DNA of 64,000 bases from an uncultured Pelagibacteraceae bacterium (GCA_902539165.1 CACBHY010000001.1:186001-250000), one strand, 5' to 3'; shown: positions 51,238-60,934, counted from the first letter of the stretch. Notes: a model not told the origin generated them from the sequence alone. Numbers and translations: made by a program.

Positions 51238-52070
51238 TGAGTAAAATTTATTTCCAAGGTACATTTGGCGCATATTCTCATTTAGCAGCTTTATCAGTTG
51301 ATCCAAATGCTGATATACTTCCGTGTAAAACTTTTGATGAGTGTTTTAATAAGGCATCACTTGAACCAGAAAGTAAAATAATTATTCCAGAGTCTAATAG
51401 AATAACAGGAAACATAGGAATTGAGTATTTGATATTTAAACATAGATTAAATATTTATATGGAGCATTTTCAAAAAATTGAACATAATTTGTTAGGTCAA
51501 CCAGGGTCAAAATTAAAAGATATAAAAGAAGTATACTCTCATGCACAGGGATTATCTCAATGTTCAAAATTTATAAAAGAAAATAATTTAACAGAACATA
51601 TAAGAGCAGATACTGCAGGTTCTGCTGAAATGATTTCAAAAAATAAAGATATTAAGAAAGCTGCGATTGCCTCATCCCTAAGTGCTGAAATTTATGGACT
51701 TGAGGTAATTAAAAAAAATATCGAAAATGAAAGTGGAAATCTAACAAGATTTTTGATTATGGGCAAAAATATTTCTCAACCAGAGTTTAAAGAAAAAAAT
51801 TATATTACATCATTTTTATTTAAACTTAAAAGTAAACCTGCTGCGCTTTATCAATCACTTGGTGGTTTTGCAATTAATGGAGTAAATTTAACTAAACTAC
51901 AGAGCTATCCAGAAAAAAATACATTCGATTCTTACTTTTTCTTATGTGACCTAGATGGACATATTGAGGATAAAAAAGTTCAAAAATCTTTAGAAGAACT
52001 GGGTCTTCATTGTGAAGATTTTCACGTCTTAGGTGTTTTTGAAGCAGATAAGTTAAGAGAAAATAAGTAA
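51234..52070 (+). CDS. pheA: Prephenate dehydratase (with ACT domain)
   Basis: 'IYFQGTFGAYSHLAAL', 'NLTRFLIMGKN', ACT 'SFLFKLKSKPAALYQSLGGFAINGVNLTKLQSYP'. Confidence 0.93.
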   Translation: MMSKIYFQGTFGAYSHLAALSVDPNADILPCKTFDECFNKASLEPESKIIIPESNRITGNIGIEYLIFKHRLNIYMEHFQKIEHNLLGQPGSKLKDIKEVYSHAQGLSQCSKFIKENNLTEHIRADTAGSAEMISKNKDIKKAAIASSLSAEIYGLEVIKKNIENESGNLTRFLIMGKNISQPEFKEKNYITSFLFKLKSKPAALYQSLGGFAINGVNLTKLQSYPEKNTFDSYFFLCDLDGHIEDKKVQKSLEELGLHCEDFHVLGVFEADKLRENK

Positions 52071-52080
52071 TAATCTTTTC

Positions 52081-52110
52081 TTGTAGATTAGAAAATATAA
52101 CTGCTATAAT
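52081..52110 (+). promoter_or_regulatory. Candidate sigma70 promoter for SRP RNA
   Basis: TTGTAG (52081-52086), 18 bp spacer, TATAAT (52105-52110), 6 bp before the predicted RNA 5' end. Confidence 0.5.
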
Positions 52111-52116
52111 ACTTTT

Positions 52117-52200
52117 GGAGGCTAGAGGTGGATGCTGCTTGAACCCGACCAGATCTTAACGGAAGCAGTCGTAGAGACAGTTATCCAGGTTCTAGTCTCC
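52117..52200 (+). ncRNA. ffs: Small bacterial-type SRP RNA (4.5S)
   Basis: Terminal helix GGAGGCTAGA/TCTAGTCTCC; conserved CAGATC-TTAAC-GGAAGCAG domain IV core; directly upstream of dnaX, a typical location. Confidence 0.9.
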
Positions 52201-52210
52201 TTATATATAT

Positions 52211-53854
52211 ATGAACAATAATTCGAAAGTACTAGCATTAAAATATAGACCACAAATTTTTGACGATCTAATCGGTCAGGAAGTGGTTACAGAAACAATA
52301 ACAAATTCAATTAAAACAGACAAAATTCCAAATGCGTACTTATTTACAGGCATTAGAGGTATTGGAAAAACTACAATAGCTAGGATTGTTGCAAAGACTC
52401 TTAACTGTTCAAATGGAATTGAAAATAAATGCAAAGTTAAATGTGATAATTGTGATTCTATAGCAAGTTCTAGTCATATTGATGTTTTAGAAATGGATGC
52501 GGCGAGTAAAACTGGCGTTGATGATGTAAGAGATCTCATAGAATTTTCTAGATATGGGCCAACTTCGGCTAAATATAAAATTTTTATAATTGATGAAGTG
52601 CACATGCTTAGTAAACAGGCTTTTAATGCTCTTTTAAAAACCTTAGAAGAACCACCAGAATATCTCAAGTTTATTTTTGCAACTACTGAAATTAAAAAAA
52701 TACCAATCACTGTTGTATCTAGGTGTCAAAGATTTGATTTATCTAGAATTAAATCATCAGAATTATTTGAGTTCATAAAAAAAATTAAAGATAAAGAAAA
52801 TGGTAAAGTTACAGATGATGCTTTAAAACTAATAGTAAAAATTTCTGAAGGATCAGTTAGAGATGCATTATCTTTATTAGATAGGGCCTTATTAAGCTTA
52901 GATGAAAATACTGAATTAGATTTGAATGCAGCACAAAAAATATTTGGTTACTTTGATAAATCTCAACTGATAGATTTATTTGAACTTATTTTAAAAGGTG
53001 AAGAAACAAAAGTTATAAATATTTATAGAAAAATTTATGATCAAGGAGTTGAACCAAAAGTATTTATAAACGATTTTTTAGAATTGTTGTATTACTTTAA
53101 AAATATAAATTTTTTAACGCTAGAAAGCACAAATTTTTCTTTAAATGATGAGGAATTTTCGAAAATAAAAAGTATTTCAAATAAAGTAGAGTCTGATGTG
53201 TTAGTACTGTTCTGGCAATTTGCAATCAGTTCTCTTGAAGAGTTAGATATAGTTTCAAATCAACATTTGTCGATTGAGATGTTTTTAATCAGATTAATGC
53301 ATTTACAGTCTGTGAAACCACAAAAAAAAATTGAGCTTGAAGCTGAAAAAAGCGAAACCAATGAAATTGAGAAAAATACAAACTCAAATAAAATAATAGA
53401 TCAAATAAAAAATATTTCCCAAGAAGAAAAGAATAAACCACAAGCACAAACTGAAATTAAGGCAGAAAATAAAATACTTATAAATTCTTTTGATGATCTA
53501 TTATTAGTCTGCTCTGAAAAAAAAGAAATCAAATTGAAATATGAATTAGAAAAAAATGTCAATTTAGTAAAATTTGAAAAAAACAGAATAGAGATATCTT
53601 TTAATGATAGTTTGGATAAAGATTTTGTTAAAGATTTATCATCGAAACTTTTTGAATGGACTGCTGAGCGATGGATTATTACTTTTAGCAAATCTAAAGG
53701 GGAAATGTCTGTAAAAGAAAAACAATTAAATAATAAGAAACTTTTAATTGATGAAGCAAAATCTTCAGAAGCTTATAAAAATATAATAGAAAACTTTCCT
53801 GATGCAGAATTAATAGATGTGAAGTTGAGGAAGGATGAGGGTCAAAATGACTGA
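52211..53854 (+). CDS. dnaX: DNA polymerase III subunit gamma/tau
   Basis: 'LKYRPQIFDDLIGQEVVTETITNSIKTDKIPNAYLFTGIRGIGKTTIARIVAKTLNC', zinc Cys cluster, 'IIDEVHMLSKQAFNALLKTLEEPP'. Confidence 0.96.
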   Translation: MNNNSKVLALKYRPQIFDDLIGQEVVTETITNSIKTDKIPNAYLFTGIRGIGKTTIARIVAKTLNCSNGIENKCKVKCDNCDSIASSSHIDVLEMDAASKTGVDDVRDLIEFSRYGPTSAKYKIFIIDEVHMLSKQAFNALLKTLEEPPEYLKFIFATTEIKKIPITVVSRCQRFDLSRIKSSELFEFIKKIKDKENGKVTDDALKLIVKISEGSVRDALSLLDRALLSLDENTELDLNAAQKIFGYFDKSQLIDLFELILKGEETKVINIYRKIYDQGVEPKVFINDFLELLYYFKNINFLTLESTNFSLNDEEFSKIKSISNKVESDVLVLFWQFAISSLEELDIVSNQHLSIEMFLIRLMHLQSVKPQKKIELEAEKSETNEIEKNTNSNKIIDQIKNISQEEKNKPQAQTEIKAENKILINSFDDLLLVCSEKKEIKLKYELEKNVNLVKFEKNRIEISFNDSLDKDFVKDLSSKLFEWTAERWIITFSKSKGEMSVKEKQLNNKKLLIDEAKSSEAYKNIIENFPDAELIDVKLRKDEGQND

Positions 53855-54164
53855 TTTCAGTAAGATTTTAGATAAAGCTAAAGAGCTTGAAGCAAAAATG
53901 AAAGAAAGCCAACAGAAAATTAAGGAAATAAGAGTAGAGGGAGTTTCCGGCTCTAATTCTGTAACAATAACCCTTGATGGTGAAGGTGAAATGCAAACAA
54001 TAAAACTATCTGATGAAATTATGAAAGAGGACAAAGCTATTATTGAAGATTTAATTGTTGCTGCTCACAATAACGCTAAAGCACAGTTGAAATCAAAAAC
54101 TTCTGAAGAAATTTCAAAAGCCACAGGTGGTTTTGGTATACCCGGTTTTAAATGGCCTTTATAA
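53847..54164 (+). CDS. YbaB/EbfC family nucleoid-associated protein
   Basis: 'DFSKILDKAKELEAKMKESQQKIKEIRVEGVSGSNSVTITLDGEGEMQTIKLSDE'; between dnaX and recR. Confidence 0.93.
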   Translation: MTDFSKILDKAKELEAKMKESQQKIKEIRVEGVSGSNSVTITLDGEGEMQTIKLSDEIMKEDKAIIEDLIVAAHNNAKAQLKSKTSEEISKATGGFGIPGFKWPL

Positions 54165-54167
54165 TTC

Positions 54168-54785
54168 ATGCAAAACATTAACGAAATAGATGAGCTGGTT
54201 AAACTAATATCAAAACTACCAGGCTTAGGCCCTAAATCAGCAAAGCGTATTGTATTAAAATTAATCAATAATCGTGATGAGCTTGTTAAGCCTTTGGCAA
54301 AGTCATTAGCTGATGTATACAAAAATATTGTTCGTTGTAAGATTTGTGGAATTTTAAAATCAAATTCAATCGAGTGTAATTTCGATGACTGTAAGATTGT
54401 TGAAAAAAAATATAATAAGATATGTGTTGTTGAGAATATCTCTGATCAATGGAGCATAGAAAGTTCTAATATATTCAGTGGATATTTTCATATTTTAGGA
54501 GGTACAATTTCGTCAGTTGGTCAAAAAAAAGAGGACTTGCTAATTAATTCTTTAGTAGAAAGAGTAAAAAAAGATAATATTGATGAAGTAATTTTAGCTA
54601 CAAGCGCAACGGTCGAGGGTCAGACAACTGCTTTTTATGTACAAGACAGCCTAGAAGGTATTGAGGTTAAAGTAACGAAGTTAGCTCAAGGTCTGCCTGT
54701 TGGAGGTGAAATAGAAAGTTTGGATGATGGAACTTTATTTTCAGCTTTTAAAAATCGTTCAAATTTAATTTCTAATTCAGACTAG
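54168..54785 (+). CDS. recR: Recombination protein RecR
   Basis: 'LISKLPGLGPKSAKRIVLKL', 'LGGTISSVGQKKEDLLINSL', 'ATSATVEGQTTAFYVQDSL'. Confidence 0.95.
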   Translation: MQNINEIDELVKLISKLPGLGPKSAKRIVLKLINNRDELVKPLAKSLADVYKNIVRCKICGILKSNSIECNFDDCKIVEKKYNKICVVENISDQWSIESSNIFSGYFHILGGTISSVGQKKEDLLINSLVERVKKDNIDEVILATSATVEGQTTAFYVQDSLEGIEVKVTKLAQGLPVGGEIESLDDGTLFSAFKNRSNLISNSD

Positions 54786-56934
54786 ATTTCTTATCCAATC
54801 TATTAACATGTAATAGCGGTTCGGTATATCCAGAAGGCTGCTCTATACCTTTAAAAACTAAATCACATGCAGTTTTAAAAGCTATAGAGTTTTCGAGGTC
54901 GTCACTCATTTTTATATATTTAGAATCATTTTTATTTTGACCATCTACAACCTTTGCCATTTCTTTCATAATTTCAGTGACTTGAATTTTAGTAGTAATT
55001 CCGTGATGTATCCAGTTTGCGATGTGTTGTGATGAAATTCTTAAAGTTGCTCTATCCTCCATTAAACCTATATTGTTAATATCTGGAACTTTAGAACAAC
55101 CCACTCCTTGATCAACCCATCTTACAACATATCCTAGTAAAGATTGTGCAGAATTACTTATCTCATTATTTATTTCATCAACAGACCAATTAGTTCTATC
55201 TGCTATTGGTATTGTTAGAAGATCATCAAGCTTAGCTTGATCTCTATTTAAAATTTTTTTCTGTTCATTAAAAATGTTTACATCATGATAATGTAATGCG
55301 TGTAAAGCGGCTGCGGTCGGAGATGGTACCCAAGCACAATTTGCACCAGCTTTTAAATGTCCAATTTTTTGTTCCATCATATCTTTCATTTTATCAGGCA
55401 TAGCCCACATACCTTTACCAATTTGAGCTTTACCGGAAAAACCACATTTTAATCCAATATCCACATTTCTATTTTCGTAAGCCGTAAGCCATTTTGATGA
55501 CTTCATTTCTCCTTTTTTAATCATAGGTCCGGCCATCATCGATGTATGCATTTCATCACCAGTTCTATCTAAAAATCCTGTATTGATAAAAAATACCCTA
55601 TTTTTCAAAGTTCTTATGCACTCCTTAAGATTGCTAGATGTTCTCCGCTCCTCGTCCATAATACCAATTTTACAAGTATATTGTTTTAAGCCCAAGACTT
55701 CTTCCACTTTTGAAAAAATTAAATCTGTAAATGCTGTTTCGTCTGGTCCATGCATTTTAGGTTTAACAATATATACAGACCCAGTTCTTGAATTACTTTT
55801 TTTCTTTAGATCATGAAGTGCTGCGGCTGTCGTTATAAACGCATCTAAAATACCTTCTGGCACTTCATTTCCGTCATTTAAGATAATTGAAGGGTTTGTC
55901 ATTAAGTGCCCTACATTTCTTACAAGTAGAAGGCTTCTGCCATGTAATTTTAAACCTTTACCATTTTTAGAAATATAACTTCTATTTGGATTAAGCTTTC
56001 TCTCATATAATTTTCCATCTTTTTCAAATTTTGACTTAAGGTCTCCACGCATTAAACCTAGCCAATTTCTATAACAAATAATTTTATCATCAGAGTCAAC
56101 TGCTGCTACACTATCCTCATTATCACATATAGTAGATACGGCTGACTCTAAAATTATGTCACTTATTCCTGCATGATCTTGTTGAGCAGCAAATGCTTTT
56201 GAGTTTTTAAGAATTTCTATATGTAAATTATTATTTTTTAAGATAATTGCTGAAGGATTATCACTCTCACCTCTATGTCCAACAAATTTTTCTTCATCTA
56301 ACAAATCAAATATATCAGCTCCCTTTAATGCCTTAAATTTTCCATACTTGACTGCAAAACTTGTAATTTTTTGCCAACTTAATCCTGCTAATGGAAAATG
56401 TTTATCTAAAAAATCTCGTCCATATTTTATTACCATTTCACCTCTTAACGGGTCATATCTTTCAGACACGCTGTCTTCTGAGTCTTCAATCATATCTGTC
56501 CCATATAGACTATCATATAAGCTCATCCATCTAGCATTAGCAGCATTTAGCGCATATCTTGCGTTCATAACTGGCACAACTAGTTGAGGTCCTGCTATTT
56601 TTGTTATCTCATCATCAACATCTTTTGTTTCAATTTGAAAATCAGGTCCTTCTTCTCTTAAATATTTTATTTCAATTAAAAATTTTTTATACTCTTCGAA
56701 ATTGAATTCGGATCCTTTGTTTTTGATATGCCAATCATCAATTTTGTTCTGCAAATCTTTTCTAATTTTTACTAATTCTCTATTTTTAGGTGCTAATTCA
56801 TTTACAGTCTTCTCAAAACCTTCCCAAAATTTTTCTGGTGATATCTCTGTTTCTTTTAGTAACTCATCCTTTACAAATTGAAGAAGATCGCTAGATACCT
56901 TTAAACTTTTAATATTTATATATTTTTCTTGCAT
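54772..56934 (-). CDS. glcB: Malate synthase G
   Basis: 'NARYALNAANARWMSLYDSLYGTDMI', 'IVKPKMHGPDETAFTDLIFSKVEEVLGL', 'GIMDEERRTSSNLKECI'. Confidence 0.96.
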   Translation of the reverse strand: MQEKYINIKSLKVSSDLLQFVKDELLKETEISPEKFWEGFEKTVNELAPKNRELVKIRKDLQNKIDDWHIKNKGSEFNFEEYKKFLIEIKYLREEGPDFQIETKDVDDEITKIAGPQLVVPVMNARYALNAANARWMSLYDSLYGTDMIEDSEDSVSERYDPLRGEMVIKYGRDFLDKHFPLAGLSWQKITSFAVKYGKFKALKGADIFDLLDEEKFVGHRGESDNPSAIILKNNNLHIEILKNSKAFAAQQDHAGISDIILESAVSTICDNEDSVAAVDSDDKIICYRNWLGLMRGDLKSKFEKDGKLYERKLNPNRSYISKNGKGLKLHGRSLLLVRNVGHLMTNPSIILNDGNEVPEGILDAFITTAAALHDLKKKSNSRTGSVYIVKPKMHGPDETAFTDLIFSKVEEVLGLKQYTCKIGIMDEERRTSSNLKECIRTLKNRVFFINTGFLDRTGDEMHTSMMAGPMIKKGEMKSSKWLTAYENRNVDIGLKCGFSGKAQIGKGMWAMPDKMKDMMEQKIGHLKAGANCAWVPSPTAAALHALHYHDVNIFNEQKKILNRDQAKLDDLLTIPIADRTNWSVDEINNEISNSAQSLLGYVVRWVDQGVGCSKVPDINNIGLMEDRATLRISSQHIANWIHHGITTKIQVTEIMKEMAKVVDGQNKNDSKYIKMSDDLENSIAFKTACDLVFKGIEQPSGYTEPLLHVNRLDKKSSLN

Positions 56935-56944
56935 AGCACTTTTG

Positions 56945-57092
56945 TTACCCCTTCTGTATTTTTACCTGAGAGTTTTGCTCCTTCGGTGGAATTTAATCTC
57001 TTTCCAGAGTGTTATGCCTGTATCGGTCCGTTTGCCTGAGAGTTTCCGGGGTGGTTGCTCCTTCGGCGCTAAAATCTGTATAGTCTCTCCCG
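56945..57092 (-). promoter_or_regulatory. Tandem glycine riboswitch upstream of glcB
   Basis: Minus strand GGGAGAGAC...CGCCGAAGGAGCAA...AAACTCTCAGGCAAACGGACCGATACAGG...ACTCTGGAAAGAG...CACCGAAGGAGCAAAACTCTCAGGTAAAAATACAGAAGGGG: two glycine-aptamer cores in series. Confidence 0.95.
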
Positions 57093-57205
57093 ATCATGAA
57101 TTTCTATCTTTTAAAATTATTTAGTCAATTATTAACAATTACCATTTAAATAATTCATCATTTTATGGCCTTTTTTATGATTTAACTATCAGATATAAGT
57201 AAATC

Positions 57206-58300
57206 ATGAAAAATTATCTTAATTTTGAAAATGACATTAAAAATCTTGAAAATGAGATAGAAAAATTAAAGGATCCATATATTAAAGAGGGACTATCAGA
57301 AGTTGATACTCAAAAAATATCTAGTACCCAAGCAGAGTTAGATGAAAAACTAAAAGATACTTACTCAAATCTAGATCCATGGCAAACAACTATGGTTGCA
57401 AGGCATGAAGATAGACCAAAATCCAAATTTTTTATAGATAACTTGTTTGAGGATTTTATTTCTCTCTCAGGTGATCGTCATTATGGTGAAGATAAATCAG
57501 TGTTAACTGGTTTTGCAAAATTTAAAGGAAATTCGGTTTTAGTGATTGGACAGGAAAAAGGAGAGGATTTAAACAGTAGAATTGAGAGAAACTTTGGAAT
57601 GATGAGACCTGAGGGATATAGGAAAACAATTCGATTAATGAATTTGGCAAACAAATTTAATATTCCAATTATATCCTTTATAGATACTCCTGGCGCATAT
57701 CCGGGTGTTGGTGCAGAGGAGAGGGGTCAAGCAGAAGCGATAGCAAAATCTATAGAATGTTGCATGGAACTTAAGGTTCCAACAATTGCAATAATAATTG
57801 GTGAGGGTGGTTCTGGAGGAGCAATTGCTCTTGCATCATCAAATAAAGTTATCATGTTTGAGAATGCAATCTATTCCGTGATATCTCCTGAGGGATGTGC
57901 AACTATTCTTTGGAGAGACCCTAAGAAAATGCTTGATGCTGCAAAAGCGATGAAGCTTTCAGCAAAAGATTTATTGAAATTAAAAATTATAGATGAAATT
58001 ATACCCGAACCTTTAGGTGGTGCACATAGAGATAGAGATACAATGCTCGAAAACGTAAAAACTTCCATTACACAAAATTTAGATTACTTCAAAGACATGT
58101 CTCCAGAGGAGTTAACAAATGAGAGAAAAAATAAGTTTTTGAAGATAGGTAGAAATGATGGATTTATAAGTACCTCACAAGATTTAAGTTCATTAACTGT
58201 CAAAAAAAATAAATTTGAAAATATTTTAAAATTAAGAAAAGTACAAATGGGTATTGGTATAAGTATGCTATTATTAGCTCTATTTTTTTTCTTAGTATAA
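57206..58300 (+). CDS. accA: Acetyl-CoA carboxylase carboxyltransferase alpha subunit with C-terminal TM extension
   Basis: 'ARHEDRPKSKFFIDNLFEDFISLSGDRHYGED', 'IGEGGSGGAIALASSNKVIMFENAIYSVISPEGCATILWRD'; C-terminus 'LRKVQMGIGISMLLLALFFFLV'. Confidence 0.95.
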   Translation: MKNYLNFENDIKNLENEIEKLKDPYIKEGLSEVDTQKISSTQAELDEKLKDTYSNLDPWQTTMVARHEDRPKSKFFIDNLFEDFISLSGDRHYGEDKSVLTGFAKFKGNSVLVIGQEKGEDLNSRIERNFGMMRPEGYRKTIRLMNLANKFNIPIISFIDTPGAYPGVGAEERGQAEAIAKSIECCMELKVPTIAIIIGEGGSGGAIALASSNKVIMFENAIYSVISPEGCATILWRDPKKMLDAAKAMKLSAKDLLKLKIIDEIIPEPLGGAHRDRDTMLENVKTSITQNLDYFKDMSPEELTNERKNKFLKIGRNDGFISTSQDLSSLTVKKNKFENILKLRKVQMGIGISMLLLALFFFLV

Positions 58301-58304
58301 TAAA

Positions 58305-60869
58305 TTATAATGCTCCACAACAATTTTTAAATTTTTTTCCTGTTGCTTCACATCTTTCGTTTCTAGAAATTTTTTCGTTTTTTTTAGTCATTAAAAGACA
58401 TTTTGGATTATCCATTGTATCAATTTTCTCTGAGCGTTGAATTTCAGGTTCTTCTTGTTGAACAACTTTAAGATTAATTAGTATTGTAATAAAATCCAAT
58501 TTGAGTTTTTCTAGAAGATTTGAAAATAGAGTAAATGCTTCTTTTTTATATTCCACTAAAGGATCTCTTTGACCATAAGATCTAAGCCCTATCACTTGTC
58601 TTAGTTGTTCCAAATATTGAATATGAGATTTCCAATTTAAATCTATGGATTGAAGAAATATTCTTTTTTCAATTTCTTTTGCTTGCTCTTCTCCTAAAAG
58701 TGTTATTCTTTCATTTCTTGTTTTTTCAAACTTTTTTTTAATTTTATTTTTTAATTCATTATCTTTAGCAGAAATTAAACCCTGCATTTCATTTTCTTCA
58801 AAACTTTTTCCTACAATTTGTCTAATTTTTTTTGAGAAAACTTCACTTTTTGGGTCAGAAAGATTTTGAATTTTTAATTTAATAATATTTTCAACAATTT
58901 CCTCTAAAAATTGATCTGAATATTCAAAGATATTTTTGCTGCTAATTACATTCTTTCTTTGAGAAAAAATTACATGCCTTTGATCATTTAGAACATTGTC
59001 AAATTTAATTAAAGTCTTTCTAATATCAAAGTTTCTTGCCTCCACTTTTTGTTGTGCTCTCTCTAAAGCTTTGTTTATCCAAGGGTGATCAATACTTTCA
59101 CCATCTTTTAATCCTAACTTCTCCAACATTTTATTCATAGATTCAGAACCAAAAATTCTCATTAAGTCATCATCAAGGCTTACATAAAATACTGAACTTC
59201 CCTCATCCCCTTGTCTCCCAGATCTTCCTCTGGCTTGATTATCGACTCTTCTGGACTCCATTCTCTCAGTGCCGATGACAAATAATCCTCCCAAGGATTT
59301 AACTCTCTGTTTGTTGATTTTTAATTCGTCCTCTTGAATAGATCCCCTTTTCCCCCCAAGCTGAATATCTACACCTCTTCCAGATATGCTAGTTGTAATA
59401 ATTACTGATTTTTCTTTACCAGCATTTGCGATTATTTCAGCTTCATTTTCATGATTTTTTGCGTTTAAAACCACATGTTTTATATTGTTTTTATCCAACA
59501 GCTCAGAATAAATTTCTGACTTATTAATACTAGATGTAAACATAAGTATTGGCTGACCTAAACTATTACATTCTATAACTTTATTTATTATAGAATTATT
59601 TTTTTCTTTTTCAGTTCTAAAAATTTGATCATTATGATCTAATCTTATCATTTTATTATTTGTAGGTATAACCACAACTGGCAAATTATAGATTTCAAAG
59701 AATTCTTCAGACTCTGTTGCAGCTGTACCCGTGCAACCTGATAATTTTTTATAAAGTTTGAAGTAATTTTGATAAGTAATTGAAGCAAGAGTTTGATTCT
59801 CCAACTGTATAGTAACTTTTTCTTTTGCCTCTAAAGCCTGATGTAGTCCCTCTCCATATCGTCTTCCTTCAAGTATTCTTCCAGTAAGTTCATCAATGAT
59901 TTTTAAAGACTGATCTTTAATAATATAATCTTTACCTTTTTCGAACAAATGATTAGCCCTTAAGGCTTGATTTACATGATGAACTAAATTTAAATTTTCT
60001 GGATCATAAAAATTATTATTTTTAAGTATCCCCGCATCTGAAAATATTTTTTCTACATTATTTATTCCCTCATTTGTTAAGAGAATATTTTTCTCTTTTT
60101 CATCTATTTCGTAATCATTTGAATTCAATTGTCTAACTAGTGTGTCAATAGCCAGATATTGATGAGTTTTATCATCAGCTGCCCCAGAAATAACCAAAGG
60201 AGTTCTTGCTTCGTCGATTAAACAAGAGTCTATTTCATCAACAATAGCGTAGAAATGTTCTCTTTGAACCATCTCTTTTTCTGAAAATTTCATATTATCT
60301 CTTAGATAATCAAAACCTAATTCACTATTTGTTGCATAAGTAATATCACAATCGTAATTCTTTTTTCTCTGTAAGTCATCTTGGTCGTTATTTATGTAAC
60401 CAGAAGTCAAACCTAGAAAATTATAAATTTGGCCCATCTCTAAAGAGTCTCTTTTTGCCAAATAATCATTCACCGTAACTATGTGAACACCTTTTTCATC
60501 TAAGGCATTTAAGTAGGCTGCAAGAGTTATAGTTAGAGTTTTACCTTCACCCGTTCTCATCTCTGCAATCTTATTTTCATGCAAGATTACACCACCAATT
60601 AGTTGAACATCAAAATGTCTCTCATTTCTAATTCTAAGTGAGGCCTCTCTTACAAGTGCAAACGCCTCCGGTAAGATTTCATTTAAAGATTTTCCACTCC
60701 TCAACTGTTGTTTAAATTCATCAGTTTTTTTAGGAAAATCTGAGTCTTCTAGACTTTTATATTTGTTTTCAATAAGATTAATTTTTTCTACAATTTTTCC
60801 TATTCTATCCAACTCTTTTTGATTGTTGGATTTAATAAATTTGGAGATTAGATTTAATGGATTGAACAT
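58305..60869 (-). CDS. secA: Preprotein translocase ATPase SecA
   Basis: 'MRTGEGKTLTITLAAYLNAL', 'DYLAKRDSLEMG', 'GRGVDIQLGG', 'QARGRSGRQGDEGSSVFYVSLDDDLMRIF'. Confidence 0.97.
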   Translation of the reverse strand: MFNPLNLISKFIKSNNQKELDRIGKIVEKINLIENKYKSLEDSDFPKKTDEFKQQLRSGKSLNEILPEAFALVREASLRIRNERHFDVQLIGGVILHENKIAEMRTGEGKTLTITLAAYLNALDEKGVHIVTVNDYLAKRDSLEMGQIYNFLGLTSGYINNDQDDLQRKKNYDCDITYATNSELGFDYLRDNMKFSEKEMVQREHFYAIVDEIDSCLIDEARTPLVISGAADDKTHQYLAIDTLVRQLNSNDYEIDEKEKNILLTNEGINNVEKIFSDAGILKNNNFYDPENLNLVHHVNQALRANHLFEKGKDYIIKDQSLKIIDELTGRILEGRRYGEGLHQALEAKEKVTIQLENQTLASITYQNYFKLYKKLSGCTGTAATESEEFFEIYNLPVVVIPTNNKMIRLDHNDQIFRTEKEKNNSIINKVIECNSLGQPILMFTSSINKSEIYSELLDKNNIKHVVLNAKNHENEAEIIANAGKEKSVIITTSISGRGVDIQLGGKRGSIQEDELKINKQRVKSLGGLFVIGTERMESRRVDNQARGRSGRQGDEGSSVFYVSLDDDLMRIFGSESMNKMLEKLGLKDGESIDHPWINKALERAQQKVEARNFDIRKTLIKFDNVLNDQRHVIFSQRKNVISSKNIFEYSDQFLEEIVENIIKLKIQNLSDPKSEVFSKKIRQIVGKSFEENEMQGLISAKDNELKNKIKKKFEKTRNERITLLGEEQAKEIEKRIFLQSIDLNWKSHIQYLEQLRQVIGLRSYGQRDPLVEYKKEAFTLFSNLLEKLKLDFITILINLKVVQQEEPEIQRSEKIDTMDNPKCLLMTKKNEKISRNERCEATGKKFKNCCGAL

Positions 60870-60934
60870 GACTATTTGATATATTCTTTAAATATTATGT
60901 TTAATATATGTATTAAATAAATAATTTAAACAAC

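Noticed and set aside
53345-53352. Second A-run in dnaX (GAAAAAAGC) as slippery site
   Set aside because: Codon phase is GAA|AAA|AGC, so it does not present an in-frame X_XXY_YYZ heptamer.
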